A stretch of 64,000 nt of DNA from Hyperoplus lanceolatus (taxonomy: Eukaryota; Chordata; Actinopteri; Uranoscopiformes; Ammodytidae). The position numbers and the translations under genes are program-made. The DNA lies in NCBI GenBank assembly GCA_026929865.2, contig CM049416.1, positions 11,469,501-11,533,500 on the forward strand. The letters run 5' to 3'. Of the stretch, positions 38,501 to 50,026 are shown one piece after another (the first letter of the stretch is position 1; every line of letters begins with the position of its first letter). The notes below the pieces were generated by a model that worked only from the letters and a program-made list of their open reading frames with translations, was not told the DNA's origin and did not search any database.

Positions 38501-39737
38501 AATATGAAGGGTAAGAAATTAATATAAAAGGTCATGTTGTCAATCCCGGTATCTCTGATATAACTTCTCTATAACAGATGTATCTGTACCTTTTGAGCCT
38601 AGTTTTCCAGGTACAATGGATTCAGGCTGCAGTAGCCCTGAGAGACCAGAATATTAGGCCATACATAGCAGTTATATACTCCCTTCTGGTGGGGATCTGC
38701 ATGTGATCATGTTGCTGCTATTTGGCTACTTTAAGGCTGCCTTTTGAAAAGACATCCCTATTGCCCGACATTCATTTTGTATTATTGTGGTGTTTTCATG
38801 TGTAGTTTCAGGCCTAAGAATGTTCCTTACTAATTAAATCATAGGCCCAATGGTCGCTTGCCAGGCGGGAACACAGTGAATTGGATTTTTTGCCATTTGA
38901 AAAAAACTGAAATAATCCTTGTTAAACTTTGACACAATGTAATGATAAGTAGCACAATATGTTTAATCTTAATAGGCGTGGCCATTTGTTGAAGTAAAAA
39001 TAGTTCATACAAAAAAGATCAAACACAACATTTGGTGATCATATGTATTGTGGATTCTGAATGATTATTGTGCACTTAGAATGGGGCGACTACTAAAGTT
39101 GTAGGCTACATGAAATGAAAACAACAAAGTTCAGAGAGGCTACGAAAGTCACCACTAGATTCCGCTGTAGCCAAACGACAACAGTGTACAATCAGAGAGA
39201 CAATTGGGGACATGAGAGAGTCTCTACTCATGCCATTCATAGTGTATGACCATAGATAGTAAGTGCATGAAAGGTGATGAGGACCGTTGCCTGTGTAGGC
39301 TGTAATAGACGATATTCATTTCACTTCTTGGCTTTAATTAACCTAACGCAGCTACACTTTGAAGGAATGAAGCAAACGTTAGAGTGCATTTGTTAACTTC
39401 GAATATAATGCGGTCAAAGTTCTTATTTTAAAAAATGTGTTCTGTATTTGCAGCGCGTTCTCTTTTAATACTGCACACTTTCTTTCAAATAGGAATGTCT
39501 GAAGTTGCGGTGCGAGCGCATGGGTGCGAGCAGGATCACCGTAAAGGGTAGCCTTACCTAACGCAGGGAATGCAAGCATGACAGAAAACACACCACGGAA
39601 ACGAATGAAGGTATTAAGTCAATGCAGTGTTTAAACCCTTTATATTATACGTATACAATGTTCATCCATACCTTCCATGTTCCCAGACCCACAATGGGCA
39701 TCTTTGCGCCATCGTTGAGCGTAACAGAGGGTATCAT
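32570..39737 (-). CDS. akr1b1-like: second aldose reductase-type AKR (AKR1B family), 9 exons after intron loss
   Basis: Paralogue of the convergent plus-strand gene. Exons in transcript order: 39672-39737, 38179-38346, 37703-37819, 35832-35909, 35490-35719 (a 230-nt fusion of ancestral exons 5 and 6), 33798-33879, 33333-33416, 32733-32815, 32570-32612; 951 nt, 316 residues. The catalytic Asp44, Tyr49 ([11 protein letters not shown]), Lys78 and His111 are present, as are the GISNFN, VECHPYL and IPKSATPQR motifs. Differences from the first copy: the active-site His is followed by Ser rather than Trp (LMHSPIG), and the C-terminal loop reads [17 protein letters not shown], without the two regulatory cysteines. 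The reading frame and all splice sites are intact, so it is probably functional, with altered substrate or inhibitor handling inferred. The gene ends 1.36 kb from the stop of the first copy. Confidence 0.94.
33034..33160 (-). mobile_element. tRNA-derived SINE fragment, reverse orientation
   Basis: On the minus strand it reads CCCGGGTTCGATTC (B box), then the body CGGTCGTTCTCTG and GCCCCATTTCACCTCTGTCTC, and an A-rich end with AATAAAAGC. This matches the SINE at 5384-5550. The A-box part is diverged or lost. It lies in the second AKR gene's intron between exons 9 and 8 of the ancestral numbering. Confidence 0.8.
33950..35458 (+). mobile_element. decayed Rex3/RTE-like non-LTR retrotransposon
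   Basis: The 5' part (GGGAACCATCACCTAATCATGGTGGAGAGG) and the 3' end (CCTGGATAAGCAGATGATGATGG) are typical of fish Rex3/RTE elements. Between them, pieces of an apurinic-type endonuclease are visible in broken frames, for example [20 protein letters not shown] and a following VLLAD remnant. The reverse transcriptase is largely deleted. It is antisense to the host gene, in the intron between the fused exon 5-6 and exon 7, with its 3' end only about 30 bp from the fused exon's donor. Confidence 0.85.
36068..36439. mobile_element. MITE with ~80-bp TIRs (TTAAAGGGATAGTTTAG)
   Basis: The left terminus TTAAAGGGATAGTTTAGTAT and the reverse complement of the right terminus share GGGATAGTT, GGGGTTGTA and GAATAGTTAGTGTGTTACCT-type blocks down to GGAGATGGC. 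The element is about 370 bp, in intron 3 of the second AKR gene, and has no coding capacity. Confidence 0.9.
36591..36679. repeat. inverted repeat, possible DNA-element end
   Basis: GTATTCACACCTGCC at 36591 is repeated perfectly in inverse orientation at 36665-36679. The GC-rich flank to about 36810 resembles fish DNA-element sequence, but no outer boundary was found. Confidence 0.6.
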
Positions 39738-39844
39738 GCTGGATCTTCTGGTTGAAGCAACAGGCGAGCAGACGTTACAACATTGCAATAAGAGCTGAAG
39801 TCAGAGGCAGCCTTCTGCATTTTAAGTGGTTGATAGAGGTGGGT

Positions 39845-39993
<149 letters not shown>

Positions 39994-39994
39994 C

Positions 39995-41050
39995 ACAAGA
40001 GGTTGTGTCAGGGTTTGATTAGTCACGTCTGCCGTGTCGAGTAGAGTCCAGCTGCGGCCCCGGAGAAAGCGACAGTGGACAGTTCTATTGATTCTATTGG
40101 CCCGTGTCAGCCAAGAACCCGGATGTGAATGACAGACATTGGGGAGGTGGTTTAGCCTCTAATAATAAGGTCCATTTAGCAAAGCACAAATGACTGTGAA
40201 AAAAGCAAACATGAGACCAGCCATTTTTCGTTCTCTTTTATAAATGCATGACACCTGTCAGTTAAAGTGTAGAATGACACACACACATAACAGGCCTGCA
40301 GTGGGCCAGATCATCTTTGGATATTAAAATGTTGTCTTATGCACCCTCTGCCAGATGGGACTCAAAGGATTAAATGCTAAAAGTTGTTGAGACGGTATGA
40401 TTTAAATGTTGTATTTAACAGTTTAATCATTTAAAAACACTTGTTTGTACCATATGCTTTCTACAAGAGAATCGATATAGGCTCTGTGACATAATGTCTA
40501 GAAGGGTTATTTTAAAAACTATTTGTAACCCACACTATCTTTTTTGTCAACTTTTTTTCTTGGCCATCACCTGTCATTCCATTTGACAGGCTATTGGAGA
40601 TAGAAAGGCAGGGTTAGGGACACTATCTTATGAAAGGGCGCTCTCTACTGGAGTTGAACCTAAACAGCAGCTTTACAGAACAACAGGTGGCTTGAATACG
40701 TTTTAGAAAACTACTAAAAAATGTGTACTCCAACTAACCCTACTAAAGCAAAGCAAGGCATCTAATTTAATTTGATCAATTTAAGTTTGACAACGGGAGT
40801 ATTCACTACAGTGCTGGTGGATTGCTCTGAATTGTACAGTTGTTCATGTTCCATCTGCTTCCGTTATGCTACATCTTACTATATTAACCATTCCAAATCT
40901 TGGCATTTGATTTTTTTTTACAGAGCTTGTAAGACCAATTCATCACTTGTCCCCTCCCAATATATAAAAAAGAAGAAAAGAAAGAAGAGACATTTATGCA
41001 TTCAACTTTTTATGAATTCTCCAAACATTATGTAGTCAGTCAACATTCAG
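39995..41050. other. gene-free stretch between the AKR pair and dnajb9
   Basis: No exon, RNA gene or element termini were recognised. It probably holds the distal promoter of the second AKR gene and downstream sequence of dnajb9. Confidence 0.4.
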
Positions 41051-41054
41051 GCAG

Positions 41055-41269
<215 letters not shown>

Positions 41270-42138
41270 GTGCGGACATTAGACAATGACTGTCTACGAA
41301 AGATAGGCAACATGAAGAGCAAAAGGTGCTAAGTATTGCACATTATGATCAGTTCAAGGAAACTTTTCAGACCATTTAGCTTCACTGGCAGCTGACCCCA
41401 GGTTTGTGGAACCATCAAAGCAGCTGAGAAACAACTTCTTGTTGTGGCTTAGGATACCAGCATTTGTCATTGGTCTGATGAGAATTCCCCTACCCTGACT
41501 GTGTGAAGGTAAATCTGTGAGGAGGAAACTTAAACGAGGTAACAGTTGATGAGGGCCAACTTAACACATACTTTTCACAGCAAAATTTGATGCAAGTTAT
41601 AGAAATCGAAATTTGCGAGACTTAAAACTGAGTAATTTTCTTGAAGCTTATGTAACAAAATCAATAGAGTAAATATGTGGAGTACAAGACGGGTTTTACT
41701 TTAGCGAAAGGCTTATATGTTGTAGACAGGAAGATAATAGTATAGCCTAAATAGCTGCAAAATTAATCAGTGGTAGTTCAAATCGTATGGCATTATTGCT
41801 CTCAAAAGAACAATATTTCTAATTCAAAATGATCTTATAACCTTAGGCCATACCTGAGTCAAACAGCTTATACCACCAAAAAAAAAAAAATCAAGTAAAC
41901 ATAATTAACCTGGAGAGCTAAATAATGGGTAGATATCTGACTTGTGCTATGAGCAGTAATGTGAGAGTTATTGCTTGGAAGTAAGCCGTTTATCAGGCCG
42001 GCTTAGATATTTGTTCCTAGAGGTAATAATTACATAGAGAAAATTACAAAAGCCACACAAAAATCGTTCTCTGTTCCACCCCGAGTGATAAATTAGTATT
42101 CAATTCCATAAACCACAACTGCAAATCGAGTGGAGCCT

Positions 42139-43391
42139 TTAGGAACAGTCAGTGAAGGTGGTCACCATGTTGCCGCGGCGCTGTGTCACTGTCCTGCAGT
42201 GCTGCTTGGCCGAGCCCTGGAACCTGTCCTCGCTCCTGGAAGCGTGCGCGTTAAAGGAGAACATCTTCTCCAAGTCCTCGAACACGTCATCAAAAAGTCC
42301 CCCACCGAAGCCCCCCCCCTGCTGCTGCTGCTGCTGCTCCTGAAACTGTCTCCTATATCTGTTCATGGCCTCCTGGTGGGCCTGGAAGTGGCTGTCAAAG
42401 TGTCTCTTTTGGTGGCCTTGGTTTTGGAAGTGCGAGTGGTGTCTGTGCTGGCGCTGTTGCTGTTGCTGCTGACCGAAGGGGTCAAAGTCTTTGAAGATGT
42501 CATCAAAGTTGAATGACTGGTAGTGCTGGTTGAAGTTGTAGTTGCCGCCTCCAGCTCCTCTGTGGCCCTCCTCCCCATGGCCCAACTGGTCATACTCCCG
42601 CCTCCTCTTATCGTCTGACAACGTTTCATATGCTGACAAGAGACAGAAAACACACAGGGAATTAGTTAGCTGCTATGAAGATCCCCACTCGACTTCAACC
42701 TAACTTACCTCCATACAAGTAACATGCATATCATTAAATTATTAACCTATTACCTTTTATAGAAAAAAAAGGCCCATTAGAGAGAAGGGAGAGAAACCTC
42801 AGCTGCCATCATGACAGCACATTGCAGAAACAAGACAAGCTATTTTTGCTTTGGGGGAATGTCTTTCAGTGAAGAAAGGGGAGAGGCATTCCTCAACTTA
42901 CACAACTATAGGATGAGTTACCTAAGCCAACTATTGACATTTACTATGGGGCTGTCACTGACATCTCGCAATTTACGTATAGGCTACATTTCATTTCATA
43001 TATATTCTAATTCATTTAACAAGTAATGTTATGTTTTGAATTCCAGAAACTTCAGGCAGCAAATACAGAAGACATGGCAAAGGAGAGAGAGACAGAGAGA
43101 CAGAGAGAGAGAGAGAGAAAAAAAAGAGAGAGATTATTGCCCTATATTATGGAGTGACACGATGACTCGCTTACCCTCTGCCATTTCTCTGAACTTGGCT
43201 TCGGCGTTGGGCTCCCTGTTTCGGTCCGGGTGGTACTTGAGCGCCAGCTTATGGAAGGCCTTCTTGATCTGGCGCTCCGTGGCATCTTTGGGCACCCCCA
43301 GGATCTCGTAGTAGTCCCTCTTGGCCAGGATGAACTCCGAGATAAGCAGGATATGCACCGCAAGCAGCAACACCGACTGCGCTGTGGCCAT
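42139..43391 (-). CDS. dnajb9: DnaJ homolog subfamily B member 9 (ERdj4)
   Basis: ER-lumenal J-domain co-chaperone that stimulates BiP/HSPA5 and assists degradation of misfolded proteins. Coding exons 43175-43391 and 42139-42632, 236 residues. The N-terminal hydrophobic segment (residues ~6-23) is a signal sequence. The J domain starts near [15 protein letters not shown], with the HPD triad at 54-56. A Gly/Phe region with [14 protein letters not shown] follows, and the end ([19 protein letters not shown], later [20 protein letters not shown]) is diagnostic of DNAJB9. Two poly-Gln runs of six each are unusual for the family. The start was chosen at MATAQS because the upstream in-frame codon is GTG and the human protein starts MATPQS. 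Head to head with thap5, as in human. Which teleost paralogue (a or b) this is was not resolved. Confidence 0.95.
43082..43132. repeat. (GA)n purine tract in the dnajb9 intron
   Basis: Interrupted GA repeat about 40 bp from the splice donor of dnajb9 coding exon 1. Confidence 0.9.
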
Positions 43392-44399
43392 ACTGTCTGG
43401 TTTTGGCACCTTTTGAGGGAGGGGAGCTGTGACGAGAAGCAGTTTGACAGCTCGGTCAAAGACAGTTTTACACCCTAAGCCGCTGATACACAGGAATACT
43501 TTGAGAACTGTTTCGAAAACAATGTTGAATTCGGATGCGATAAGTATTTAAAAAAAAAAGGCAGGAACTTGGTTACATGACGTGTGACTGACCCTACTTT
43601 CCTAGTTGGCTTCAAAAGAGAGACGCGTACGAAAAATTAAAACTCACTGGTTCAGACGAAAAAGGGAGACACTTATAAGGCTATATCAGTTCTGCCTTCA
43701 AAAAGCTTTCAAATTATACTCGTTTTTTTTGTTCTAAATGACAGATAAACCACCCGCGACACATAGCGCAAGTGCGTATAGAAGAAAACGAGTCATTACC
43801 TGGAGACGGGGCGACAAACACAGCCTGGGGACTCTTCTATCAGCCGACAACAGCTCCAGCTGATGCGAAACGAAAGCTAACTATTGACGAGCCGCATTCC
43901 TGAGCTGTAAAACCACGACTCGCAACGCCATTGGCCCATTTTCTGAACGCGATGACTGAACTCTATGCGATTGGTGGAAACAGTGTGCACGTGGAGCGCG
44001 GGTAATCATCCGAAAAGAGTACAAGCGAAGCAAGAGGATTAGCTGTTTTCACTTCCGTCTTTGCTTTCCTCTTTTTATTTCGGCACTATCAATTTGAAGT
44101 ATGAGAACAACATGTGTTTTTAGCCTAGTCAACTATAGAATGTAGTGTATATATGTACTATACTGAATTGTAAATGCATAAGGCTGTAAGGGGGCAATTG
44201 TGTCTTATTATTTAATTTAATTTCCTCCAAGCAGTGACTGGTACGTTAACTGTCTTGATAAGAAAACATGGAGTAAGCGTCACATCCGGTATGAGGACTA
44301 AAACCCGGAAGTGAGTCTACGACCTGCCCTGGTTTTTCAAAAAGATGATATTCACAAACGTGCCTATGCAAAGAATCTTCGTGTAGCTTAGCTGCAGAC
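43392..44399. promoter_or_regulatory. divergent dnajb9/thap5 promoter region
   Basis: About 1 kb separates the two start codons. On the minus strand there are two CCAAT boxes (ATTGG on the plus strand at ~43930 and ~43970). An ATGACGTGTG word at 43577-43586 carries the TGACGTG core bound by XBP1/ATF6 in unfolded-protein-response promoters. A CACGTG E-box lies near 43988. DNAJB9 is a well-known IRE1-XBP1 target, so the TGACGTG site is a plausible control element. No full ERSE (CCAAT-N9-CCACG) was found. Confidence 0.55.
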
Positions 44400-45958
44400 A
44401 TGCCGAGGTACTGCGCTGTGAAAGTCTGCAGCAACCGTGGGGGGACCGCCTCGAGACATGACAACAAGAGAATTAGCTTCTACCCGTATGTTTTCTGCTT
44501 TCTTAATGATGTGTCACTTGTGTTTGCTTGGTTTATCAAATGTTTGTCAAAGATAATTTTAGGTAGAGTGGAAGTGATAGGTTGTTAAAATAATGTGACA
44601 TTCTGACGCTGACACCTTGAGTAGTTTCGGTTTTAAGACCCTTTTACTTTGCAATTATCATAGGTTTCCCTTGCGAGACAAGTCTAGGCTTCAAGAATGG
44701 GTGGACAACATGAAGAGGGAGGAGTGGACCCCGAGTCGACATCAGTACCTGTGCAGCGAGCATTTTACAGAGGACTGCTTTGACATTCGATGGGGCATCC
44801 GCTACCTGAAGAACACAGCAGTCCCGACCATGTTTCCCTCCACTGAAGAAGTATGTATCATCTGTCTTTCATCACAGTTCTTAATGTGAAGTAATGGACA
44901 TCTGCCACAAACCTCAAACGTTTGTGTTGTTATGCTAGTGGAAGAGTTCTCTTTCATTTGCAGAAAATACCAAGATGTTTTGGATGAATCAAGAGTGTTT
45001 CGTGTGCATCGATAATGTTTGTTTTCTATTGTCTTGCATTGCATTGCCTGCGATTTAACTGCATGCGTCTTAATCCTAATGCTCTGCAAGGAATTCCAGA
45101 TTATTCTCCATCCCAGTAGGCACATGTATGTCACAGTATTGTGCGCTGTGCATGTACTTTGCTGACTTTGCCATAATCCCATTTTTAACAAAGACTCGTT
45201 TTCTTTTATGTCAGGATGGTGAAAATAAGGTTACCTCCAGCGAAAGAAGTCCTAACGCCAAAACCGGTACTTTAGACAATGACTTTGAGCCCACACGATT
45301 GGACTCTCCTCCTCTCAGTAAGAGGCCTCTCATTTTGAGAAGAACTTGCAAAAAGGTCCAGTCGAGTACAAGGAATAACACTGTTGTCGAAAACACGGGG
45401 ACGTTATTTGAAACGCCTCCCGTGTCTGACACTGACATCTCCTGCCATTTAAATCTCTCTGAAGTACAGACGTCTGCTTGTGAGATTGTGAAGCCATCAC
45501 CAGTGTCTTTCCTGCCACCGTCCCCACACATTGAGCCCCATTCTGAGGAGCACACTGCTGACTCGACTGTGACAGTGTTGTGCTGTGAGTCACTGGGCCC
45601 ACTATCTATTGGGGAGGCAAACATGGATGCCCTCCGCACAGCGCTGGGCCAGGCCTTTAGCCTTGTCCCAATGGAAATGGCCAATGGGTGCTATTGGGAG
45701 GCGGGTGGGCCGAGCGAGGGAGAGCACATTTCGGCATGCGAGCACTCGTACTGCCGAGCGGACACGGACAAAGAGCAGCTATGGAGTAAGATCTTGAGTT
45801 TGCACGCCAAGCTCTTGGAACTGGATCAACGGGAGCAGAGCACGGTGGCCAAACTCCGTGAACTGGAGACGGAGATGGCCCTGCTGAAGAGAGACGGGGC
45901 TGCTTTCAAAGAAAGGCAAAAAGTTTTAGAAGATTGTATATCATCAGTGTTGATCTGA
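44400..45958 (+). CDS. thap5: THAP domain-containing protein 5
   Basis: Nuclear zinc-finger DNA-binding protein. Exons 44400-44485, 44664-44850 and 45215-45958 give 338 residues. The THAP zinc finger occupies residues 1-86: C2CH ligands Cys5, Cys10 (MPRYCAVKVC), Cys59 and His62 (YLCSEHF), plus the closing AVPTMF motif at 81-86. The middle is Ser/Pro/Thr-rich. EHSY at 267-270 fits the HCF-1 binding motif ([D/E]-H-x-Y). The C-terminal ~60 residues (from LWSKILSLHAKLLEL) form a coiled coil similar to human THAP5. Family identity rests on the finger, the EHSYCR-DxxKExLW segment and the dnajb9-thap5-pnpla8 order. The splice phases close exactly. Confidence 0.95.
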
Positions 45959-46772
45959 TACTGCCAGCCATTCACACAAGCCATTACAGACTCAAAAATG
46001 AGATTGTGTGTGCGCATATGTTTTTTTTTAATTGTTACCATTGCTGTGTTACATGTGGTCCCATGCATCAAGGTCAGACTCTCAACTTGTGACTTGCTAA
46101 ACTCTTTGTGCCCAGTGTTCTGCAAGAGTCGGCTCTCGCATTTTCACGCCACTGCAATTCTTGTCGAAGTTTACTTAATGTCCACATGGTGGCACTGTTT
46201 GACTGTCTTTACAGAAAGTAATTGCCTGAAGCTTTGATTTGCAGCTCTTTGCTAAAGTATACATCACTGATACATAATAGGTTTTTGTCTTTGGTGTCTA
46301 CACTTTTTATAAGATTATGGTCTGCATTTTAACAAATTGCCTTTTGTGACAGTGTCATGGTCCTTTTCAATATAATTATATGGTGTGATGTGATGTTTGA
46401 TTGGTGTCATTTTTGCTGTTTTTAATTTGGTTCTTCAAATGCCCTCTCTTTATTTACATTTGAATAGACTTGAAAGTTTCATGATGCTTTAATGCAGCGG
46501 ATCGCTTTTCTACATGGACACAAACCTTGCCATATCCTTCAAACTGCACTTTAACACGTCTGTTAGGTGTCATCTCCTCCAAGTAGCACACCACCATGAT
46601 TAAATGGAAGATGAAAAGGGGAAAAAAAGATGGGCAAGAGGCACAGAGGGAGGGATCCTTCTCCCAGGAAATAACTAGGGAAAGAGGAGAGACCAATCAA
46701 ACAGCAGGATCAGCTGCCACCTGCTGTGTTATCTGAAAGCAAATCAATTATTCTGACTTTTCAAACAGCTCT

Positions 46773-46804
<32 letters not shown>

Positions 46805-47855
46805 CTTCCAGTGTCCAGGTATCGCTGCAGGACATGTCGGTGTAAGCAGAGGCTGATTTATTTTGCTCTCCTGGGCTTGATTGCCAGTACCACCATGTCA
46901 TAACGCGCAATATCCCGCAAGTCCAACAACGAACACAGCTTCAATGTAATAGCAGCAATGGATTTATGAGTAGAATTCGAACAAAATGTACTGTAAATGT
47001 ATTTTTTTTTTCTCTTGTGGGCTCCATTTGTGGCCACTTTGTCCCCTGTGAAACCAATATTAACATCATATAATAATGATTACATGAGAAAAAACATAAC
47101 ATTATATAGAGCAAAGGACTTATGATAAAAGTACAGTCGTGTGTCATGTGCTTTATGTCTGCGGTATACAGAAACAAAATTAGTTGCATTGGATAATGCA
47201 GGAAAACTTATAAAAGGAAACATCAATGCTTTAAATAGTACATTTAAATTTTTTCATTGGATTGAATATCAGGATTTTTTTTTTTTTTTTTTTTTTTTAC
47301 TTTTCTTTGTGTGCATATATTACACAAAAGGCAAAGTGATACGGGCAGATAGAAGAAGAGTGAATGTAACTCATGTGTGCGGTTTACATTGCAATGCCAT
47401 AAACATTGATAGAACGATTACAAATAAGTTAAATGTGTATTTCTTTAAACAAGGCTTTATTTTGAAATGACTGGCCATATTTTATCTGAATAACACAGTA
47501 ATAGGGTTAAACAATTGGATATTGTAAAACCTTGGGAAAAGCTCCTTATGACATTGATGGCCTTCCTAAAATATTCATTAAGCACTCCTCTTCTATGCAT
47601 GATCGATGTTTTATATTCAGAACACTAAGACATGGAATCTTTTTATTTATTCATATTTACAAATATGCATGCTTGTAACCATTGTTCTGGTAAAAACAGC
47701 ACTCTGCTACATTTTTAAGAACACCATGATTTTATATTATATTATAAATGTTCATAGATGACCAAACTTGACTTCAGCAGGGCAAATCCATTGATTTAGA
47801 AAAGGTCTGTAACAGTTTTTGGATTATGCAGCTGTGGGGTTTTTTCCCCCGTCTT
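45959..47855. other. intergenic: thap5 3' flank, CA repeat, poly-T run
   Basis: No further exon was found. It contains a (CA)n run at 46777-46802 and a T tract near 47275-47300. No clear AATAAA was seen close to the thap5 stop. Confidence 0.45.
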
Positions 47856-48956
47856 TCAGCTGTAGTAAAGATATATCCAAGGGTTGGTGCAGCTGTTGAG
47901 ACTGGCCAGCAGCATGATGATGGCAAATACTGGACCTATGTGAGAGAAAGAAAGGTAGGGTAATGTATTGACAAACTGAAATACTTTGGCAAAGATAAGG
48001 AACACAAATATTTCCTCCAATAGCACGTGGGACTACACTACAGTGACATCAAATACAAATGTTACAGGCATCTTTTGGGTGGCAAAGGATGGGGGGGACC
48101 CCTTCTTTGACAAACCTTGTGTAGGCGCACTGCTTGGGCTCCACGCAGACCACAACTGGACCACAAAAAACGGGCTCCAACACACCGTGTACGCCAAGAT
48201 GATCACAAATGTCATTTTGACGGTCTTGAGCATGGCGTTGGACACCCCCTTGGTGCCCGCGCGCCCCCCGGCCTGCTGCAGCGCCTTTCTCTTCATGTTA
48301 AAGTAGATGGTGGTGCATATTATGACCTGGCAGTAGAGTAGAATGACCGCAGGCAGGGCAAACACCGCCAACGTGATCCAGCTGATGTAGATCCGGCTGC
48401 CCCACGGCTCCACAAATGTGGCCCAGCAGTCGTAACGGTTTTCCTCCACCTCGCGCAGTGAGAAGATGAAGAGCTGAGGAGAGCTGAAGGCGAGGGACAC
48501 GAACCACGCTGCGCCTATGGAGAGATACCTCCTGAACGAGCCCTTCAGGAAGGAAACCATGGGCTTACACACCGCGTGGTACCGGTCTATGGTCATGGCC
48601 ACGATCATATATGTGGAGGCAAACATCCCGACCACCTGCAGGTATTTGACGGCGCGGCACAGGAAGTCCGTGCCTCGGAACCTGTGCGTAATTTCAATGG
48701 ACAGCTGCGGGAGCACTTGGAAGAAGGCGACCACCAGATCCGCCAGGCACAGGTGCAAGAGGAACAGCTGGGTCCTCGTGTTCCTTTTGCGCTTCTTCCA
48801 AAGCGTGCCCAAGAGGAACAGGTTGGCGCACGTCGCGAGCACAAACACCAAACCCAATACCCCGGCCCTGAGGAGAGCCAATCGTCCGTGCGCGTCCTCC
48901 TCCTCGTCTTCGTCCCCACCGATTGCCTTTCCAGATCTGTTGCCGCTGGAATCCAT
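47856..48956 (-). CDS. vasopressin/oxytocin-family G-protein-coupled receptor, V2-type-like, very short C-tail
   Basis: Seven-transmembrane receptor for a vasotocin/isotocin-type peptide. Exons 48116-48956 and 47856-47935, with the intron between TM6 and TM7 as is usual for this family; 306 residues from MDSSGN. An N-glycosylation sequon (Asn6-Arg-Ser) precedes TM1. LCLADLVVAFFQVLPQL marks TM2, DRYHAVCKP follows TM3, and DCWATFVEPWG in the second extracellular loop, with its disulphide Cys, is a family hallmark. VCWSPFFVVQLW is TM6 and SLNSCTNPWIY is TM7. An upstream in-frame GTG codon was not used as start. The frame stops three residues after NPWIY, so helix 8, palmitoylation cysteines and the phosphorylated tail are absent. 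The V2-type assignment is inferred from DRYHA and the location. Confidence 0.88.
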
Positions 48957-49162
48957 TTGGCAGCGAATGCCTGGCGTTCCCCTGTATATATGTGCCGCCA
49001 CTTCAGAGTTTAATTATCACATATATGTGTTCATGTTCCACGTGTTGGAATCTTGCATTGTGTGCGCACAGCTACATATCTAATGATCCTCCTTTTGCGC
49101 GCACGTTGCAAGTGGCTCTGTGGAGGGAAATCAATCAACCGAAGGGTGGTGGCGGTGGTGGT

Positions 49163-49187
49163 GTGTGTATGGGGGGGGGGGGGGGGT
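49163..49187. repeat. G homopolymer run
   Basis: A run of about 17 G residues following a GT-rich stretch, 200 bp upstream of the receptor start codon. Confidence 0.9.
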
Positions 49188-50026
49188 GTCAGGGAATTCA
49201 GTGAAACTTCTGAATATACTGTAAATGTCAGGCTTATGAATCACAAGGACTTATGTCTTCTGGCTACAATTCACTCTGTTCACAACTGTCCAGATGTATT
49301 TAAAAGCACAATATAGTCTTCCAAGTATCCAATTGTCGTCAATCTTTCTGCGTGGAATATCAGCATGTCTTCATGAAGCCAATCTAATTACAATAGTAAT
49401 GTCATTAAAAGGGTTTGCATCTTAATGTTGGTCTTGGGGGAGCAATTAAATTAAGGAACACAGAACATTGCACATGCATCCCCTTCATTGTTGTTATAAT
49501 TGAGGCTTGGCAGTAATTGCTCTGGTAGTGGCAGTAAAAACTCTGACATTTAGATTGCAGAGGCCGAGAGAGAGGAATGTAAGACCACAATGGAGAGGCA
49601 CTAACTACCAGTGTCAATAACATCCTTCAACACAACACTTTGGACAGTGTGTGTGGCCTAATGAATGTTGTGCACTTTACAATTCAGACTGGATATCAAA
49701 AGGCAGGGTAATAGTCTTAGACAGTTTGCTTAGACTGTATCAGGTGGTGGTTGTTCAGTGAAATCAGATGAGTAGCAATGGATGGCTGTCGAGCAACACA
49801 ATTTGCTTACCCCAGAGATTTTACATTGCATCTCCATGTGGTTGCAGGGCTTGCAAGAGGCACTTGCAACTCAAAAGCCTCTTCCATTATTCCATGGTGG
49901 TCTGTGCAATGCCTTTCACTTTAGGCAACTCATTTTTTACTACAGGTTTTCCGTCAAATATTTTTTCAAGAATAGCCTGTTGATCAAAATCCGTATTTTG
50001 CAGAGGTCACAATATGTCACCTTTCT

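Noticed and set aside
42130-42516. 128-codon Leu/Val-rich plus-strand ORF
   Set aside because: It is the antisense shadow of dnajb9 coding exon 2, where CAG repeats read as Leu.
43900-44010. A full ER stress response element (CCAAT-N9-CCACG) near dnajb9
   Set aside because: CCAAT and CACG words are present, but spacing and orientation do not fit; only a TGACGTG core is reported.
45211-45684. 157-codon minus-strand ORF
   Set aside because: Shadow of thap5 exon 3.
48517-49083. 188-codon plus-strand ORF
   Set aside because: It is antisense to the GC-rich receptor exon and has no domain features; the minus-strand frame carries all family hallmarks.
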